From contig NZ_JADNYM010000001.1 of NCBI RefSeq assembly GCF_015708085.1, positions 186,001 through 250,000 on the forward strand: DNA of 64,000 nucleotides, given 5' to 3'. This document shows, in pieces, positions 8,611-17,783 of this stretch. The notes beneath the pieces are model-generated. The model worked only from the letters and a program-made list of their open reading frames with translations. It did no database searches and was not told the DNA's origin. The number at the start of each line of letters is the position of its first letter. The first letter of the stretch is position 1. This DNA is from Arthrobacter terrae. GTDB taxonomy: Bacteria > Actinomycetota > Actinomycetes > Actinomycetales > Micrococcaceae. The translations under genes and the position numbers were made by a program.

Positions 8611-9884
8611 GCGGCCGGGCGCAGCCGTTGCGCTGGGGCGTTAACTACACGCCCAGCCAGAGCTGGTTCCATTCCTGGCTCGACTTTGACCTTGACGCGG
8701 TCCGGGCCGATTTGGATTCCATTGCGGAGTTGGGCCTTGACCACGTTCGGATTTTTCCGCTCTGGCCAATCCTGCAGCCCTCCCGCACGCTGCTGCGCCC
8801 ACAGGCAATTACGGATGTGGGCAAGGTGGTGGATGCTGCGGCCGAGCGTAACCTGGATGTCGCCGTGGACGGTTTGCAGGGTCACCTGTCCAGCTTCGAC
8901 TTCCTTCCTTCCTGGCTGACCAGCTGGCATCGGCGCAACATGTTTACCGACCCGGAGGTGGTTGACGCTCAGGCCCGGCTGATCACGGCCCTGGCCACGG
9001 AGGTCAGCGCCCGTTCCAATGTGATTGGCCTGACGCTGGGCAATGAAACCAACCAGTTCGCCGTGGAGCGCCACCCCGAACAGCAGCACGTCAGCCCGGC
9101 GCGGATGGGCGAATGGATCGGGACGCTGCTGGACGCGGCGCGCTCCGCCTGGCCGGCTGGTATGCACCAGCATTCCTTCGACGACGACGTCTGGTTCGCG
9201 GACAGCGCGCCTGTCACCCCACGGCATGCGGCAACTCTGGGCGACTGCAGTACTGTGCACTCCTGGGTTTTTACCTCCGTCGCAAGGAACTTTGGCCCCG
9301 GGCACCCCGCGCGGACGTTCTTTGCGGATTATCTGGTGCAGCTGGCGCAGGCCTGGGCAGAGGATCCCGCCCGCCCGGTGTGGCTTCAGGAAATCGGCGC
9401 ACCGGCACCGTTCATCGCCGCCGACGACGCCCCGGAGTTCATGGAGTCCAGCCTGCGGCCGTTGCTGGACACGCCAAACCTGTGGGGAGTCACCTGGTGG
9501 TGTTCCCACGATGTCAGCCGTTCTCTGGCCGACTTCCCGGAGCTGGAATACAGCCTGGGGCTGCTCGACTCCAACCGGGCCGCCAAACCGCTGGGTACGC
9601 GGTTTGGTGAACTCGCCGCGCAACAACGAGCATCGCCCGCGCTAACCCGGATCCGCAGCACAGCCGTCGCGTTCGATCCCGGGGATCAGGCCAGCGGTGC
9701 CGGCCGGCCCATCACCTCCCCCTCGGGTCCGGTCTTCGCGGCCTGGCTCGAGCGTGCCGCCGCCGGCGAACCGCCCGCCCTGGTGCGCACCAGCAAGCTC
9801 GACGACGCCGCCTACCTGTCGGCCCGGGGCATCGACACGGTCGTGCCCGCCGAACCATACCCCCACGCGGGAAAGGACAGCTGA
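8607..9884 (+). CDS. Glycoside hydrolase family 5, GH5_18-like beta-mannosidase
   Basis: Predicted cytoplasmic TIM-barrel hydrolase of 425 residues with no signal peptide. Family signs are RWGVNYTPSQSWFHSW at the N-terminus, LDHVRIFPLWP on an early strand, LTLGNETNQF with the likely acid/base Glu after Asn, and VWLQEIGAP with the likely nucleophile Glu. The closest type I recall is subfamily GH5_18, whose Bifidobacterium member cleaves Man-beta-1,4-GlcNAc, the disaccharide left after GH85 and GH38 action. The setting (GH38 upstream by ATGA overlap, GH20 downstream by a one-base overlap) supports that role. The subfamily assignment is from memory. Confidence 0.8.
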   Translation: MSGRAQPLRWGVNYTPSQSWFHSWLDFDLDAVRADLDSIAELGLDHVRIFPLWPILQPSRTLLRPQAITDVGKVVDAAAERNLDVAVDGLQGHLSSFDFLPSWLTSWHRRNMFTDPEVVDAQARLITALATEVSARSNVIGLTLGNETNQFAVERHPEQQHVSPARMGEWIGTLLDAARSAWPAGMHQHSFDDDVWFADSAPVTPRHAATLGDCSTVHSWVFTSVARNFGPGHPARTFFADYLVQLAQAWAEDPARPVWLQEIGAPAPFIAADDAPEFMESSLRPLLDTPNLWGVTWWCSHDVSRSLADFPELEYSLGLLDSNRAAKPLGTRFGELAAQQRASPALTRIRSTAVAFDPGDQASGAGRPITSPSGPVFAAWLERAAAGEPPALVRTSKLDDAAYLSARGIDTVVPAEPYPHAGKDS

Positions 9885-11650
9885 TGCCAGCCCTGGTCCC
9901 CCGGCCCGGCACCGTCCGGACCCTGACAGGCCAAACGCGGGTACCCGCCGTCGTCGGCTACTCCACGGAGCTGTCGCTGAACCCATGGGCGCTGGACTCG
10001 CTGCAGCACTGGCTGGATGCTCACGTCCAACCCGCGGAAGCCGGCGCCCCGGCGTGGCTGCGCGTGGTGCGCGACGCTGCCGTTCCCGCTGAAGGCTACC
10101 GGCTGCTGGTCCAAAACGGGGTGCGCATCACCGTCTCCGACGCTTCGGGACTGACCAACGCGCTGCATACGCTGCGCCAGCTGGCCGGCCCGGAAGCCTT
10201 CGCCCCTCGGTCAGGGCCCGAAGCGGAGCTGCCCGACGTCCGGCAGCCGGCCCCATCCCGTCCACAGCCCGTGGTGCTGGACAATCTCAGCATCGAGGAC
10301 CATCCACGCTTCGGCTTCCGCGGCGTCCATCTTGACGTGGCCCGGCACTTCATCCCGCTGGCGGAGGTGCTGCGTTTCATCGACGCCGCCGCTGCGCACA
10401 AACTCAATGCCCTGCACCTCCACCTCACCGATGACCAGGGCTGGCGAATCGAGATCCCGGAATTTCCGCAGCTGACCTCCGTGGGCGCGTGGCGGGCGGA
10501 CAGCACCTTGGCCTACGGCCACGACGGACAGCAGCATCTGAGCGGACGGCCGCACGGCGGCTACTATACGGCCGCCGACTTACGGGAAATGGTGGCTTTT
10601 GCCCGTGCCCGCGGCATCACCGTCATCCCGGAGATCGATGTACCTGGCCACTCGGTGGCCGCCATCGCTGCCTACCCGGAGCTGGGCGTCGACGCACCCG
10701 AAGTTGACGTCTGGACCGACTGGGGCGTGAACGACTGCATTCTCGACCCCTCTGATTACACCCTGGACTTCTACCGACGCGTCCTTGACGCCGTCATGGA
10801 CATCTTCGATGCACCCATCATCCACATCGGCGGCGACGAGGTTCCCTACGAGCGCTGGCATGCCTCCGGCACCGTCCGCCAACGCGCCGCCGAGCTCGGA
10901 CTGGACTCGGTGGAGCTGCTGCACGGCTGGTTCCTGGGGCAGTTGGTGGAGCACATCGAAGCCCGTGGGCGCCGGGCCGGCGTCTGGCACGAAGCCGTCA
11001 GTCCAGCGCTGCCGCGGACCGCGGTCGTCAACGCCTGGGGGGATACCGGCACTGTCCGCGACGCCCTGGCCGCCGGCTACGACACCACCATCTCCTGCTG
11101 CTCCCACCTATACCTGGATTACCGCGAATGCGACCACCCGGAAGAGCCGAGCGCCTGCGGCCCGCTGCTCTCCACGGAAAAACTCTACGACTTCGATCCC
11201 CTGACCGCCGAAGTCCTGGCTGCCGCCGCCAAGACCGGTGCTCAGATTACCGGCATCCAGGCACAGATCTGGACCGAGTACCTGGATACGCCCGACATCC
11301 GCGACTACCATGCCTACCCACGGCTCGCCGCGTTCGCCGAGCTGGCGTGGAGCCATTGCCGCAACTACGCAGACTTCATGCAGCGGCTGAAGTCGGGGCA
11401 TCTGACGCGCCTGGCAGCGGCCGGGATCGGCTTCCGGCCCCTTGCCGGGCCCTCCCCGCACCAGCTCCGGCCCGAACTCGCGGTTCTCTGCGGGCGCCAG
11501 GCGGAGCGGATGACCGATGCATCGGCACACCGCTTAGCCCCTGCTGCGGTGCCGCAGCGGGTGGGCCTTGAAGACCTGGCCCCTGGCAAGTGTGACCCTC
11601 ATGGCGCGGCGAAACTTGGCCGGGGCGGTGGCGCGACGGGTACAGTCTAG
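9884..11650 (+). CDS. Beta-N-acetylhexosaminidase, GH20 (second copy)
   Basis: 588-residue GH20 enzyme expected to release terminal beta-GlcNAc. An N-terminal GH20b-type domain (about 1-135) precedes the barrel: RFGFRGVHLDVARHF, HLHLTDDQGWRIEIPEFP, GITVIPEIDVPGHS, and HIGGDEVPYERW with the catalytic Asp-Glu. The C-terminus includes IQAQIWTEYLDTPDI and AELAWSH, normal for the family. No signal peptide is seen, so it probably works inside the cell. ATG at 9884 shares one base with the preceding stop. It has full family length and looks intact, unlike its upstream partners. Confidence 0.92.
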   Translation: MPALVPRPGTVRTLTGQTRVPAVVGYSTELSLNPWALDSLQHWLDAHVQPAEAGAPAWLRVVRDAAVPAEGYRLLVQNGVRITVSDASGLTNALHTLRQLAGPEAFAPRSGPEAELPDVRQPAPSRPQPVVLDNLSIEDHPRFGFRGVHLDVARHFIPLAEVLRFIDAAAAHKLNALHLHLTDDQGWRIEIPEFPQLTSVGAWRADSTLAYGHDGQQHLSGRPHGGYYTAADLREMVAFARARGITVIPEIDVPGHSVAAIAAYPELGVDAPEVDVWTDWGVNDCILDPSDYTLDFYRRVLDAVMDIFDAPIIHIGGDEVPYERWHASGTVRQRAAELGLDSVELLHGWFLGQLVEHIEARGRRAGVWHEAVSPALPRTAVVNAWGDTGTVRDALAAGYDTTISCCSHLYLDYRECDHPEEPSACGPLLSTEKLYDFDPLTAEVLAAAAKTGAQITGIQAQIWTEYLDTPDIRDYHAYPRLAAFAELAWSHCRNYADFMQRLKSGHLTRLAAAGIGFRPLAGPSPHQLRPELAVLCGRQAERMTDASAHRLAPAAVPQRVGLEDLAPGKCDPHGAAKLGRGGGATGTV

Positions 11651-11652
11651 GA

Positions 11653-12831
11653 ATGAATTCGTCTGTGGAGTGGATCACCCGCTTAGCTTCCTTCGATACC
11701 ACCTCGCGCATCTCCAATCTGGAGCTGATCGACTGTGTGGCCGACGAGTTGCGGCGCGTCGGCGTCGAGCCGCTGATTCTGGGCAATGAGGACGCCGCGC
11801 AGGTCCGCAAGGCCAATCTCTTCGCCACGTTCCCGGCCTGTGACGGGAGGACCGACGGCGGCATCGTGCTCTCCGGACACACCGACGTGGTGCCGGTGGA
11901 CGGCCAGGACTGGGACAGCGACCCCTTCACCGCCCAGCAGCGCGGCGGCCGGCTCTACGGTCGCGGGACCGCGGACATGAAGGGCTACCTGGGCGTCATC
12001 CTCAGCAGGCTGGAGCGCATCAGTCAGGCCACGCTCACCGAACCGCTGCATCTGGCCTTCTCCTACGACGAAGAGGTCGGCCTGCTGGGCGCGGAGCGGA
12101 TGATCGGCCAGTTCGCCGGGCACGGCATCAGGCCGGCGTCCTGCATCGTGGGGGAACCCTCGGGTATGCGGGTGGTCCGCGGGCACAAATCCATCAACCT
12201 GTTCGTGGCCCGTTTCCGCGGCGTGGCCGCGCACTCTTCGCTCACCCCGCAAGGGGTAAACGCCATCCACTACGCGGGCCGCTTCATCGAGTTCTACCGT
12301 CAACTGACCCACCACTGGCGGGAGAACGGACCGTTCGACGACGCGTACCCGGTGCCGTTCACCACCGGCGGCGTGAACCTGATCTCCGGTGGCATTGCCG
12401 GCAACACCGTCCCCGATGCGTGCGAGGTCGAATTCGAATTCCGAGCCTTGGGAACCGTGGACACCGCGCCCGTCGTCGCGCAGATCCGCGAGTTCCTCTT
12501 CGACGTCCTCGAACCCGAGATGAAGGCCGAACAGGCCGCGGCGGGCGTTGAATTAATCGTCAAGGCCCAGGGCCCCGGTTTGGAGGTCGATGACGACGCC
12601 GGGATCGTCCGGCTGGCCCAGGACTGCGGCGGACTCCCCTCGGACGAAAAGGTCACCTACGGCACCGAGGCGGGATTGTTCCACCGGGCCGGCATCGAAA
12701 CGGTGGTGTGCGGCCCCGGCGAGATCGCCGTGGCGCACGCCGCCAACGAATACGTCGATCTCGAACAGATCGAAGCCTGCGAGTCGTTCGTGGATTCGCT
12801 CATTGAACGGCTCGAAAGGGGAACAGCATGA
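11653..12831 (+). CDS. argE: M20 family deacetylase, acetylornithine deacetylase type
   Basis: Zinc-dependent amidohydrolase that by family removes the acetyl group from N-acetylornithine. Metal-ligand motifs are in order: SGHTDVVPVDG (His, then Asp), GRGTADMKG (bridging Asp), SYDEEVG (catalytic Glu pair) and a late His in AVAHAANEYV. At 392 residues it is of normal length. It starts two bases after the GH20 stop and overlaps the MHS transporter start (ATGA). No other arginine gene is near, so in this operon it may act on another N-acyl compound; the symbol reflects family resemblance. Confidence 0.8.
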   Translation: MNSSVEWITRLASFDTTSRISNLELIDCVADELRRVGVEPLILGNEDAAQVRKANLFATFPACDGRTDGGIVLSGHTDVVPVDGQDWDSDPFTAQQRGGRLYGRGTADMKGYLGVILSRLERISQATLTEPLHLAFSYDEEVGLLGAERMIGQFAGHGIRPASCIVGEPSGMRVVRGHKSINLFVARFRGVAAHSSLTPQGVNAIHYAGRFIEFYRQLTHHWRENGPFDDAYPVPFTTGGVNLISGGIAGNTVPDACEVEFEFRALGTVDTAPVVAQIREFLFDVLEPEMKAEQAAAGVELIVKAQGPGLEVDDDAGIVRLAQDCGGLPSDEKVTYGTEAGLFHRAGIETVVCGPGEIAVAHAANEYVDLEQIEACESFVDSLIERLERGTA

Positions 12832-14150
12832 GCAGTCCCGCCAGCGGACCCGTTGTTGCAGCACCGGCACGGGTGATCACCGCAGAAGACCGTACCCGTG
12901 CCCGCCGTGCGGTGGTGGCCTCGTCAATCGGCAACGCGCTCGAGTGGTTCGACATAATCGTCTACTCATCATTCGCCGTCGTCATCTCGGCCTTGTTCTT
13001 CGAGCCCGCGGGAAGCCGCGGCGGCCAGGCCACGGGTATCTTGCTGACCTTCGGCACCTTTGCGGTGTCCTACCTGATCCGGCCGCTGGGCGCGATGGTG
13101 CTGGGATCCTACGCTGACCGGCACGGGCGCAAGGGCGCGCTGACCCTGACCATCATGCTCATGATGGTTGGCACCCTGATCATGGCCTGTGCTCCCACGA
13201 CGGCCGTCATGGGACCGGCGGCGGCACTGGTAATCCTGGTGGCCCGGCTCATCCAGGGCTTCTCGGCCGGTGGCGAGTTCGGCACCGCCACGGCATTCCT
13301 GATCGAAAACGCCCCGGACAAGAAGGCCTATTACGGCAGCTGGCAGGTGGCCACGCAAGGTGTTGCGATGTTCCTGGCCTCGGTCTTCGGCTTCACACTC
13401 AATACATTCCTCAGCCACGACGCGCTGTACAGCTGGGGATGGCGGGTGCCCTTCTTCTTCGGCCTGCTGATCGGCCCCATCGGCCTCTACATCCGGCTGA
13501 AGATGGAGGAGACCCCGGATTTCCATCAGGCCCGTGGAAACCTCGCGAAGTCACCGCTGCGCGCCACGCTGATCCAGGCGAGCCCGCGCTGGCTGACCTG
13601 TGCCGCCGTCGTCGGCCTGGCCAGCGTGTCGGTGTACCTGATCCTATTCATGCCAACCTACGCCGTGCGGAACCTCCACCTCCCGTCCTATGCCGGGTAC
13701 CTCGGCGGCATCATCTCCGGCATCGTCACGCTCATCGGGGCGCCTCTGGCCGGCAAGCTCGCCGACCGAATCGGTCCGGTGCGGGTCATGATGACCGCTG
13801 CGGTCATCGCGGTTGCCGTGGCTTATCCCCTCTTCGCTATCCTCGTGGCTTCACCGAGCGTTGCCATGCTGACCGGGGTGCAGGTGGTCCTGGGTGTGCT
13901 GATGGCCCTGTACTTCGCACCGTTGCCGGCGCTGCTCTCGGATATGTTCCCCACGAACATCCGCACCACCGGCATGTCGATCTCCTACAATGTGGGCGTG
14001 ACCCTCTTTGGCGGATTTGCTCCACTGATCCTGGCGTGGCTAGTCACCTCGACCGGTTCGCTAATGGCGCCCAGTTACTACTACATCGTGATTGCGCTCA
14101 TTTCGCTGGCAGGCCTGGTGGTGATGCGCAGGACGTTCGGGAAGCGCTGA
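12828..14150 (+). CDS. MFS transporter, metabolite:H+ symporter (MHS) type
   Basis: 440-residue, roughly twelve-helix secondary carrier. The N-terminal signature SIGNALEWFDIIVYSSFAVV and the loop SYADRHGRKGALT are typical of the MHS group (citrate, ketoglutarate, proline/betaine, shikimate carriers). FSAGGEFGTATAFLIENAP is the conserved helix 5 region and SDMFPTNIRTTGMSISYN lies late in the protein. The start overlaps the argE-type stop by four bases, so both are probably made together and the carrier may import or export that enzyme's substrate or product. Confidence 0.9.
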   Translation: MSSPASGPVVAAPARVITAEDRTRARRAVVASSIGNALEWFDIIVYSSFAVVISALFFEPAGSRGGQATGILLTFGTFAVSYLIRPLGAMVLGSYADRHGRKGALTLTIMLMMVGTLIMACAPTTAVMGPAAALVILVARLIQGFSAGGEFGTATAFLIENAPDKKAYYGSWQVATQGVAMFLASVFGFTLNTFLSHDALYSWGWRVPFFFGLLIGPIGLYIRLKMEETPDFHQARGNLAKSPLRATLIQASPRWLTCAAVVGLASVSVYLILFMPTYAVRNLHLPSYAGYLGGIISGIVTLIGAPLAGKLADRIGPVRVMMTAAVIAVAVAYPLFAILVASPSVAMLTGVQVVLGVLMALYFAPLPALLSDMFPTNIRTTGMSISYNVGVTLFGGFAPLILAWLVTSTGSLMAPSYYYIVIALISLAGLVVMRRTFGKR

Positions 14151-14204
14151 AGGAATTGAGTCAATAAAGGTCTGCGGCCAACCAGTTTTCCTTTTTAATG
14201 TGAT

Positions 14205-14215
14205 TTGTTGCACAA
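14205..14215. promoter_or_regulatory. Small inverted repeat upstream of the OFA carrier
   Basis: TTGTTGCACAA is a TTGT-TGC-ACAA symmetric element in an AT-richer stretch 55 bases before the carrier start. It could be a regulator half-site pair or part of the promoter. Assigned from position and symmetry only. Confidence 0.2.
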
Positions 14216-14270
14216 TTACGGACAGTGGCTGCTGCCTTCTGGCTTGCCGCACCAAATAGAAGGAGTACAA

Positions 14271-15665
14271 ATGGGTTGGCTTGACAGGGAGCGCACCGTC
14301 GCCCCACCCGGTTTTAATCGCTGGTTTATTCCGCCGGCCGCTCTCGCTGTTCACCTGTGCATCGGTCAGGCTTACGCCACCAGCGTTTACAAAACGGCGC
14401 TGGTAAAGCACTTTGATGCGAGCCTGACGGAGATCGGCATAATCTTTTCCATCGCAATTGTGATGCTCGGCCTCTCCGCCGCCGTCATGGGAACTTGGGT
14501 GGATACCAACGGCCCCCGAAAGGCGATGTTTGTCTCGGCCATCTTTTGGTCCGGCGGCTTCCTGGTCGGATCATTGGGCATCTTTAGCCACCAGCTCTGG
14601 CTGGTCTACCTCGGCTACGGGGCCATTGGCGGCATTGGGCTGGGCATCGGGTATATTTCGCCGGTCTCCACCCTGATCAAGTGGTTCCCGGACCGGCCCG
14701 GCCTGGCAACCGGCATGGCCATCATGGGTTTCGGCGGAGGCGCTCTGATTGCCAGCCCCCTGTCCTCAGCGCTGCTGAAGGCATACGACCCCAACTCGGG
14801 TGCACCTGGCTGGGTTGCCAGCGGCAACGCCGTGGGAATGCTCTTTCTCACTCTCGCCGGTATCTACCTTGTCTACATGCTCTTTGGCGCATTCACCATC
14901 AAGGTACCCGCTGCGGACTGGACGCCGGCCGGCTTTGATCCCGCCAAGGTCAAAGCAAAGACGCTGGTCACCTCAAACCACGTCTCGGCTGCCAATGCCA
15001 TCAAGACCAAACAGTTCTGGCTGGTTTGGATTGCCCTTTTCTGCAACGTGACCGGCGGCATTGGCATCCTGGAGCAGGCCTCACCCATGATCCAGGATTT
15101 CTTCCGCCAGTCCAACGGGATGTCTCTGGTGACGGCCGGCGTAGCCAGCGGTTTTGTCGGGCTGCTTTCCATCGCCAATATGGGCGGCCGTTTTGCCTGG
15201 TCGGCCACGTCGGATCTCCTTGGACGCAAACCGGTTTACATGATCTACTTGGGCGTCGGCGCCGGGCTTTACGTCCTGCTGGCGCTAGCCGGTTCCAGCA
15301 CCACGGCGCTCTTTGTAGTCCTGGCGTTCGTCATCATTTCGTTCTATGGCGGCGGCTTCTCCACTGCGCCGGCCTACCTGCGGGACCTCTTCGGCACATA
15401 TCAGGTGGGCGCGATCCACGGCAGGCTGCTGACGGCATGGTCCGCAGCAGGAATTGCCGGTCCTTTGATCATCAATGCTTTTCTGGACGTCCAGGGTAAA
15501 CCCGGCGAGCTGACCGCACAGGCATACCAACCGGCACTGCTGACCATGGTGGGCCTGCTGGTGATCGGCTTCATCGCCAACCTGCTGGTCAAGCCGGTTC
15601 AGGACAAGTTCCACGAACCAGCCCGAGCCCTCCCTGACACCCGCGAACCAGCATTGGAGTCCTAA
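14271..15665 (+). CDS. MFS transporter, oxalate/formate antiporter (OFA) family
   Basis: 464-residue carrier with about twelve membrane segments. GQAYATSVYKTALVKHF near the N-terminus, IGIIFSIAIVMLGLSAAVMG and GLGIGYISPVSTLIKWFPDR are the OFA-type pattern for exchange or uptake of small monocarboxylates. I start it at 14271 (MGWLDRERTV) because AGAAGGAG lies seven bases upstream; the frame is open from 14205 but the extra 22 residues are not membrane-like. The stop is followed after one base by the ATG of a tiny membrane protein, suggesting a two-part transporter. Confidence 0.9.
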   Translation: MGWLDRERTVAPPGFNRWFIPPAALAVHLCIGQAYATSVYKTALVKHFDASLTEIGIIFSIAIVMLGLSAAVMGTWVDTNGPRKAMFVSAIFWSGGFLVGSLGIFSHQLWLVYLGYGAIGGIGLGIGYISPVSTLIKWFPDRPGLATGMAIMGFGGGALIASPLSSALLKAYDPNSGAPGWVASGNAVGMLFLTLAGIYLVYMLFGAFTIKVPAADWTPAGFDPAKVKAKTLVTSNHVSAANAIKTKQFWLVWIALFCNVTGGIGILEQASPMIQDFFRQSNGMSLVTAGVASGFVGLLSIANMGGRFAWSATSDLLGRKPVYMIYLGVGAGLYVLLALAGSSTTALFVVLAFVIISFYGGGFSTAPAYLRDLFGTYQVGAIHGRLLTAWSAAGIAGPLIINAFLDVQGKPGELTAQAYQPALLTMVGLLVIGFIANLLVKPVQDKFHEPARALPDTREPALES

Positions 15666-15666
15666 G

Positions 15667-15768
15667 ATGACATCTGCAAAACTCACCGTAGTCTGGGCAC
15701 TGGTCGCATTTCCGCTGCTCTATGGCCTGTTCATCACGCTAACCAAGGTGGCAGCGCTCTTCGGCTGA
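15667..15768 (+). CDS. 33-residue single-span membrane protein, probable small subunit of the OFA carrier
   Basis: A very short reading frame starts one base after the carrier stop and ends at a TGA at 15766-15768. Translation begins MTSAKLTVVWALVAFPLLYG and ends with LTKVAALFG: a short polar start, one hydrophobic helix with a central Pro, and a Lys before the C-terminus. Short membrane proteins directly downstream of OFA-type MFS carriers recur in bacteria and are annotated as MFS transporter small subunits, as far as I recall. Placement and composition make chance unlikely. Confidence 0.75.
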   Translation: MTSAKLTVVWALVAFPLLYGLFITLTKVAALFG

Positions 15769-16018
15769 TCCGCGTTTAGCGCGGTCCGCGAAGCCGGGAC
15801 TGCCGGGTTCGCTTACCCAAGGAAACGAGGTCCGGCCGATCATGGTGCCGCACCATTACGTGGTGCGATGGCGTGATCGGCCGTCTGGGGCCTTTGAAGT
15901 CTTCGCTATACCCCGCTTAGGAACACCGAGCACGGTTGCATGTTCCCCTGTCCACCGCTGGGCTTATCCCGGTGCTTGCACTGCTGCGTTCCGGAGCCCG
16001 GATGGTAAAATCGCCCGT
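15769..16018. other. Intergenic region before the DUF2332 gene
   Basis: A 250-base gap. The DUF2332 reading frame stays open through most of it from 15842, but the translation there lacks family features. No promoter or terminator stands out. Confidence 0.3.
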
Positions 16019-17119
16019 ATGCCAGGGCCGATTGCAGGACGCTGTGTACCCGGGGGCAGGGACCGCACACTTGCTCAGGTCTACCGGCGTTTCGGTGAGG
16101 TCGACGCCGCCCAAACGTCGCCGCTGTACGTGAGCGTCGCCGTCGCCCTGAGTGAGTGCGAAGACGCGCTGCGCGCCATCGGAACGGCGCCCCCGCGCAA
16201 GCGGCACCCCACGGTGATCCTGGCCGCGCTGCACGACCTTGCCCTTGCCGGACGCGCCCCGGCACTTGCCGCCGCCTATGCCGCTTCGGACGGCGACGCT
16301 GCCGCTGGCGCCGCTATCGACACGCTGCTGCGGATGACCGACTCGGTCGTGGACATTGCCTCGCGCCGGCAGATGTCCACCATTGAGGCCGGACGCTGCG
16401 CCGTGCTGTACCCGGCTATTGCCGAGGCGGTGCACCGGGTAGGCGCGAATACAGTTGGACTGATCGACGTGTGCTGTTCGGCCGGGCTGAACCTCAATGT
16501 CGATCGCGTTGGCATCAGATACAGCAACGGACAAACGCTGGGTGAACCGGCGTCTGCCGTACAGCTGTCGTCTGCAATCGTGGGAGACCGGCCCATTCCG
16601 ATCCGGGCGATGCCCGAGGTCGTCGCCCGGATCGGCGTGGATCTCGATCCGGTGGACATTACAGATGCGGATGACGCCCGATGGGTACGCGCCTGCCTGT
16701 CGCCGGATCAGCCGGAGCGGGTCGCCAGGCTTGAAGCGGAGATGATGTTGACGGCCACGGCCACGGCTCCTGCGCTGCTGCTGCAGGGTGACCCCCTCAA
16801 GCTGTTGCCCGCCGCCGTCGCCCATGTGCCCGTGGACGCCCTGCCTGTCATCATGACTACGTGGGCACTGTCGAAATTCCCGCTCGAGAGCCGTCTTCGC
16901 TTCCTGCACCGCCTGGACGAAGCGGCGGCAGGCCGGGCAGTGGCGTGGGTGTCTGCGGAGGGGGTCGGAGTCGCGCCGGCGATACCGACACTTGGTGATC
17001 GACGCGCGTCCGGCCACAGCATCATTGGCCTGGCCGTGTTCGAAGGGTCTGCTCTGCGCACCGAGGCGATTGGCCGCTGCTGGTCACAGGGCCGCTTGCT
17101 GGCCTGGCTGGCACACTGA
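16019..17119 (+). CDS. DUF2332 family protein
   Basis: Cytoplasmic protein of about 366 residues in a family of unknown function common in actinobacteria. Family-like segments are the N-terminal QVYRRFGEVDAAQTSPLY, the mid region VGLIDVCCSAGLNLNVDR, which resembles a nucleotide- or SAM-binding turn, and TTWALSKFPLESRLRFLHRL. The ATG at 16019 fits the family start just before the YRRFGE helix; the longer frame from 15842 adds 59 unlike residues. It stands alone, co-directional with the OFA genes. Confidence 0.8.
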   Translation: MPGPIAGRCVPGGRDRTLAQVYRRFGEVDAAQTSPLYVSVAVALSECEDALRAIGTAPPRKRHPTVILAALHDLALAGRAPALAAAYAASDGDAAAGAAIDTLLRMTDSVVDIASRRQMSTIEAGRCAVLYPAIAEAVHRVGANTVGLIDVCCSAGLNLNVDRVGIRYSNGQTLGEPASAVQLSSAIVGDRPIPIRAMPEVVARIGVDLDPVDITDADDARWVRACLSPDQPERVARLEAEMMLTATATAPALLLQGDPLKLLPAAVAHVPVDALPVIMTTWALSKFPLESRLRFLHRLDEAAAGRAVAWVSAEGVGVAPAIPTLGDRRASGHSIIGLAVFEGSALRTEAIGRCWSQGRLLAWLAH

Positions 17120-17360
17120 AGCCGCGTGTGTCCGGGCGGCAGGGCCACCCCGAGGTGCTGCGGGACATGCGGAACCATCTTGAAGAACTCAAGCGGTTTC
17201 GTGTCGAGGCCTCAACGACTGAACCAACCAGCAGCGGCGGGGTGTGGATCCGCAGGAAGCACTGCTCCCCCCGTGGACCGGAATGACGGACGACGGGCGA
17301 CAATCACAGCCGTCGCCAAAGCGGCGCCCCGCGGTGGCGACCGTCGCAGTGCAGGAGGTT

Positions 17361-17774
17361 CCGCCGTCGAGCCCGCCTGCCGCAGGCCCGCTATGACCAG
17401 GCATTCACCGCCTTGCGTCGTACGTTCGTGCCCCAAGACCCGTCCATCACCTTGTTCAGTCCGGGTAGAATCTCGGTGATCTCGCGGATGCACTGGCCAT
17501 GCGTCCGTGGTGCGAGCGCGCCCGCGCCGAGCTTCGGGCACTCGGTGCAGATTCACCGCCACGGGTCCCGGGCGAGTGGGAGCCGCTGTCACCTCAGGAA
17601 CTGGAGGTCGCACAGCTGGCGGCCCGCGGTATGTCGAATCGGGAGATCGGCGAGCGGTTGTTTTTGTCGCACCGCACGGTGGGATCGCACCTGTATCACC
17701 TCTATCCCAGGCTCGGCGTGACGAACCGGGCGCAATTGTCAGCCATGCTCCGCCCAACCCCATCCAGGGACTGA
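17361..17774 (+). pseudogene. C-terminal remnant of a LuxR-family (ATPase-type) regulator
   Basis: Only the end of a large LuxR regulator survives. From 17499 one frame gives WCERARAELRALGADSP and then a complete helix-turn-helix (LSPQELEVAQLAARGMSNRE, FLSHRTVGSHLYHLYPRLG). Immediately upstream, in another frame, RARLPQARYDQAFTALRR matches the repeat region that normally precedes it, and the frames meet near 17480-17500 with sequence missing. No ATPase domain is present. It could in principle make a 91-residue HTH protein from an ATG at 17499, but the frame break argues for decay. Confidence 0.65.
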
Positions 17775-17783
17775 TCGTTGGCC

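Noticed and set aside
8397-9626. 409-codon minus-strand frame
   Set aside because: Antisense to the GH38 and GH5 genes, both of which have clear catalytic motifs; composition is typical of a high-GC shadow.
15917-17017. 366-codon minus-strand frame
   Set aside because: Antisense shadow of the DUF2332 gene; no family features.
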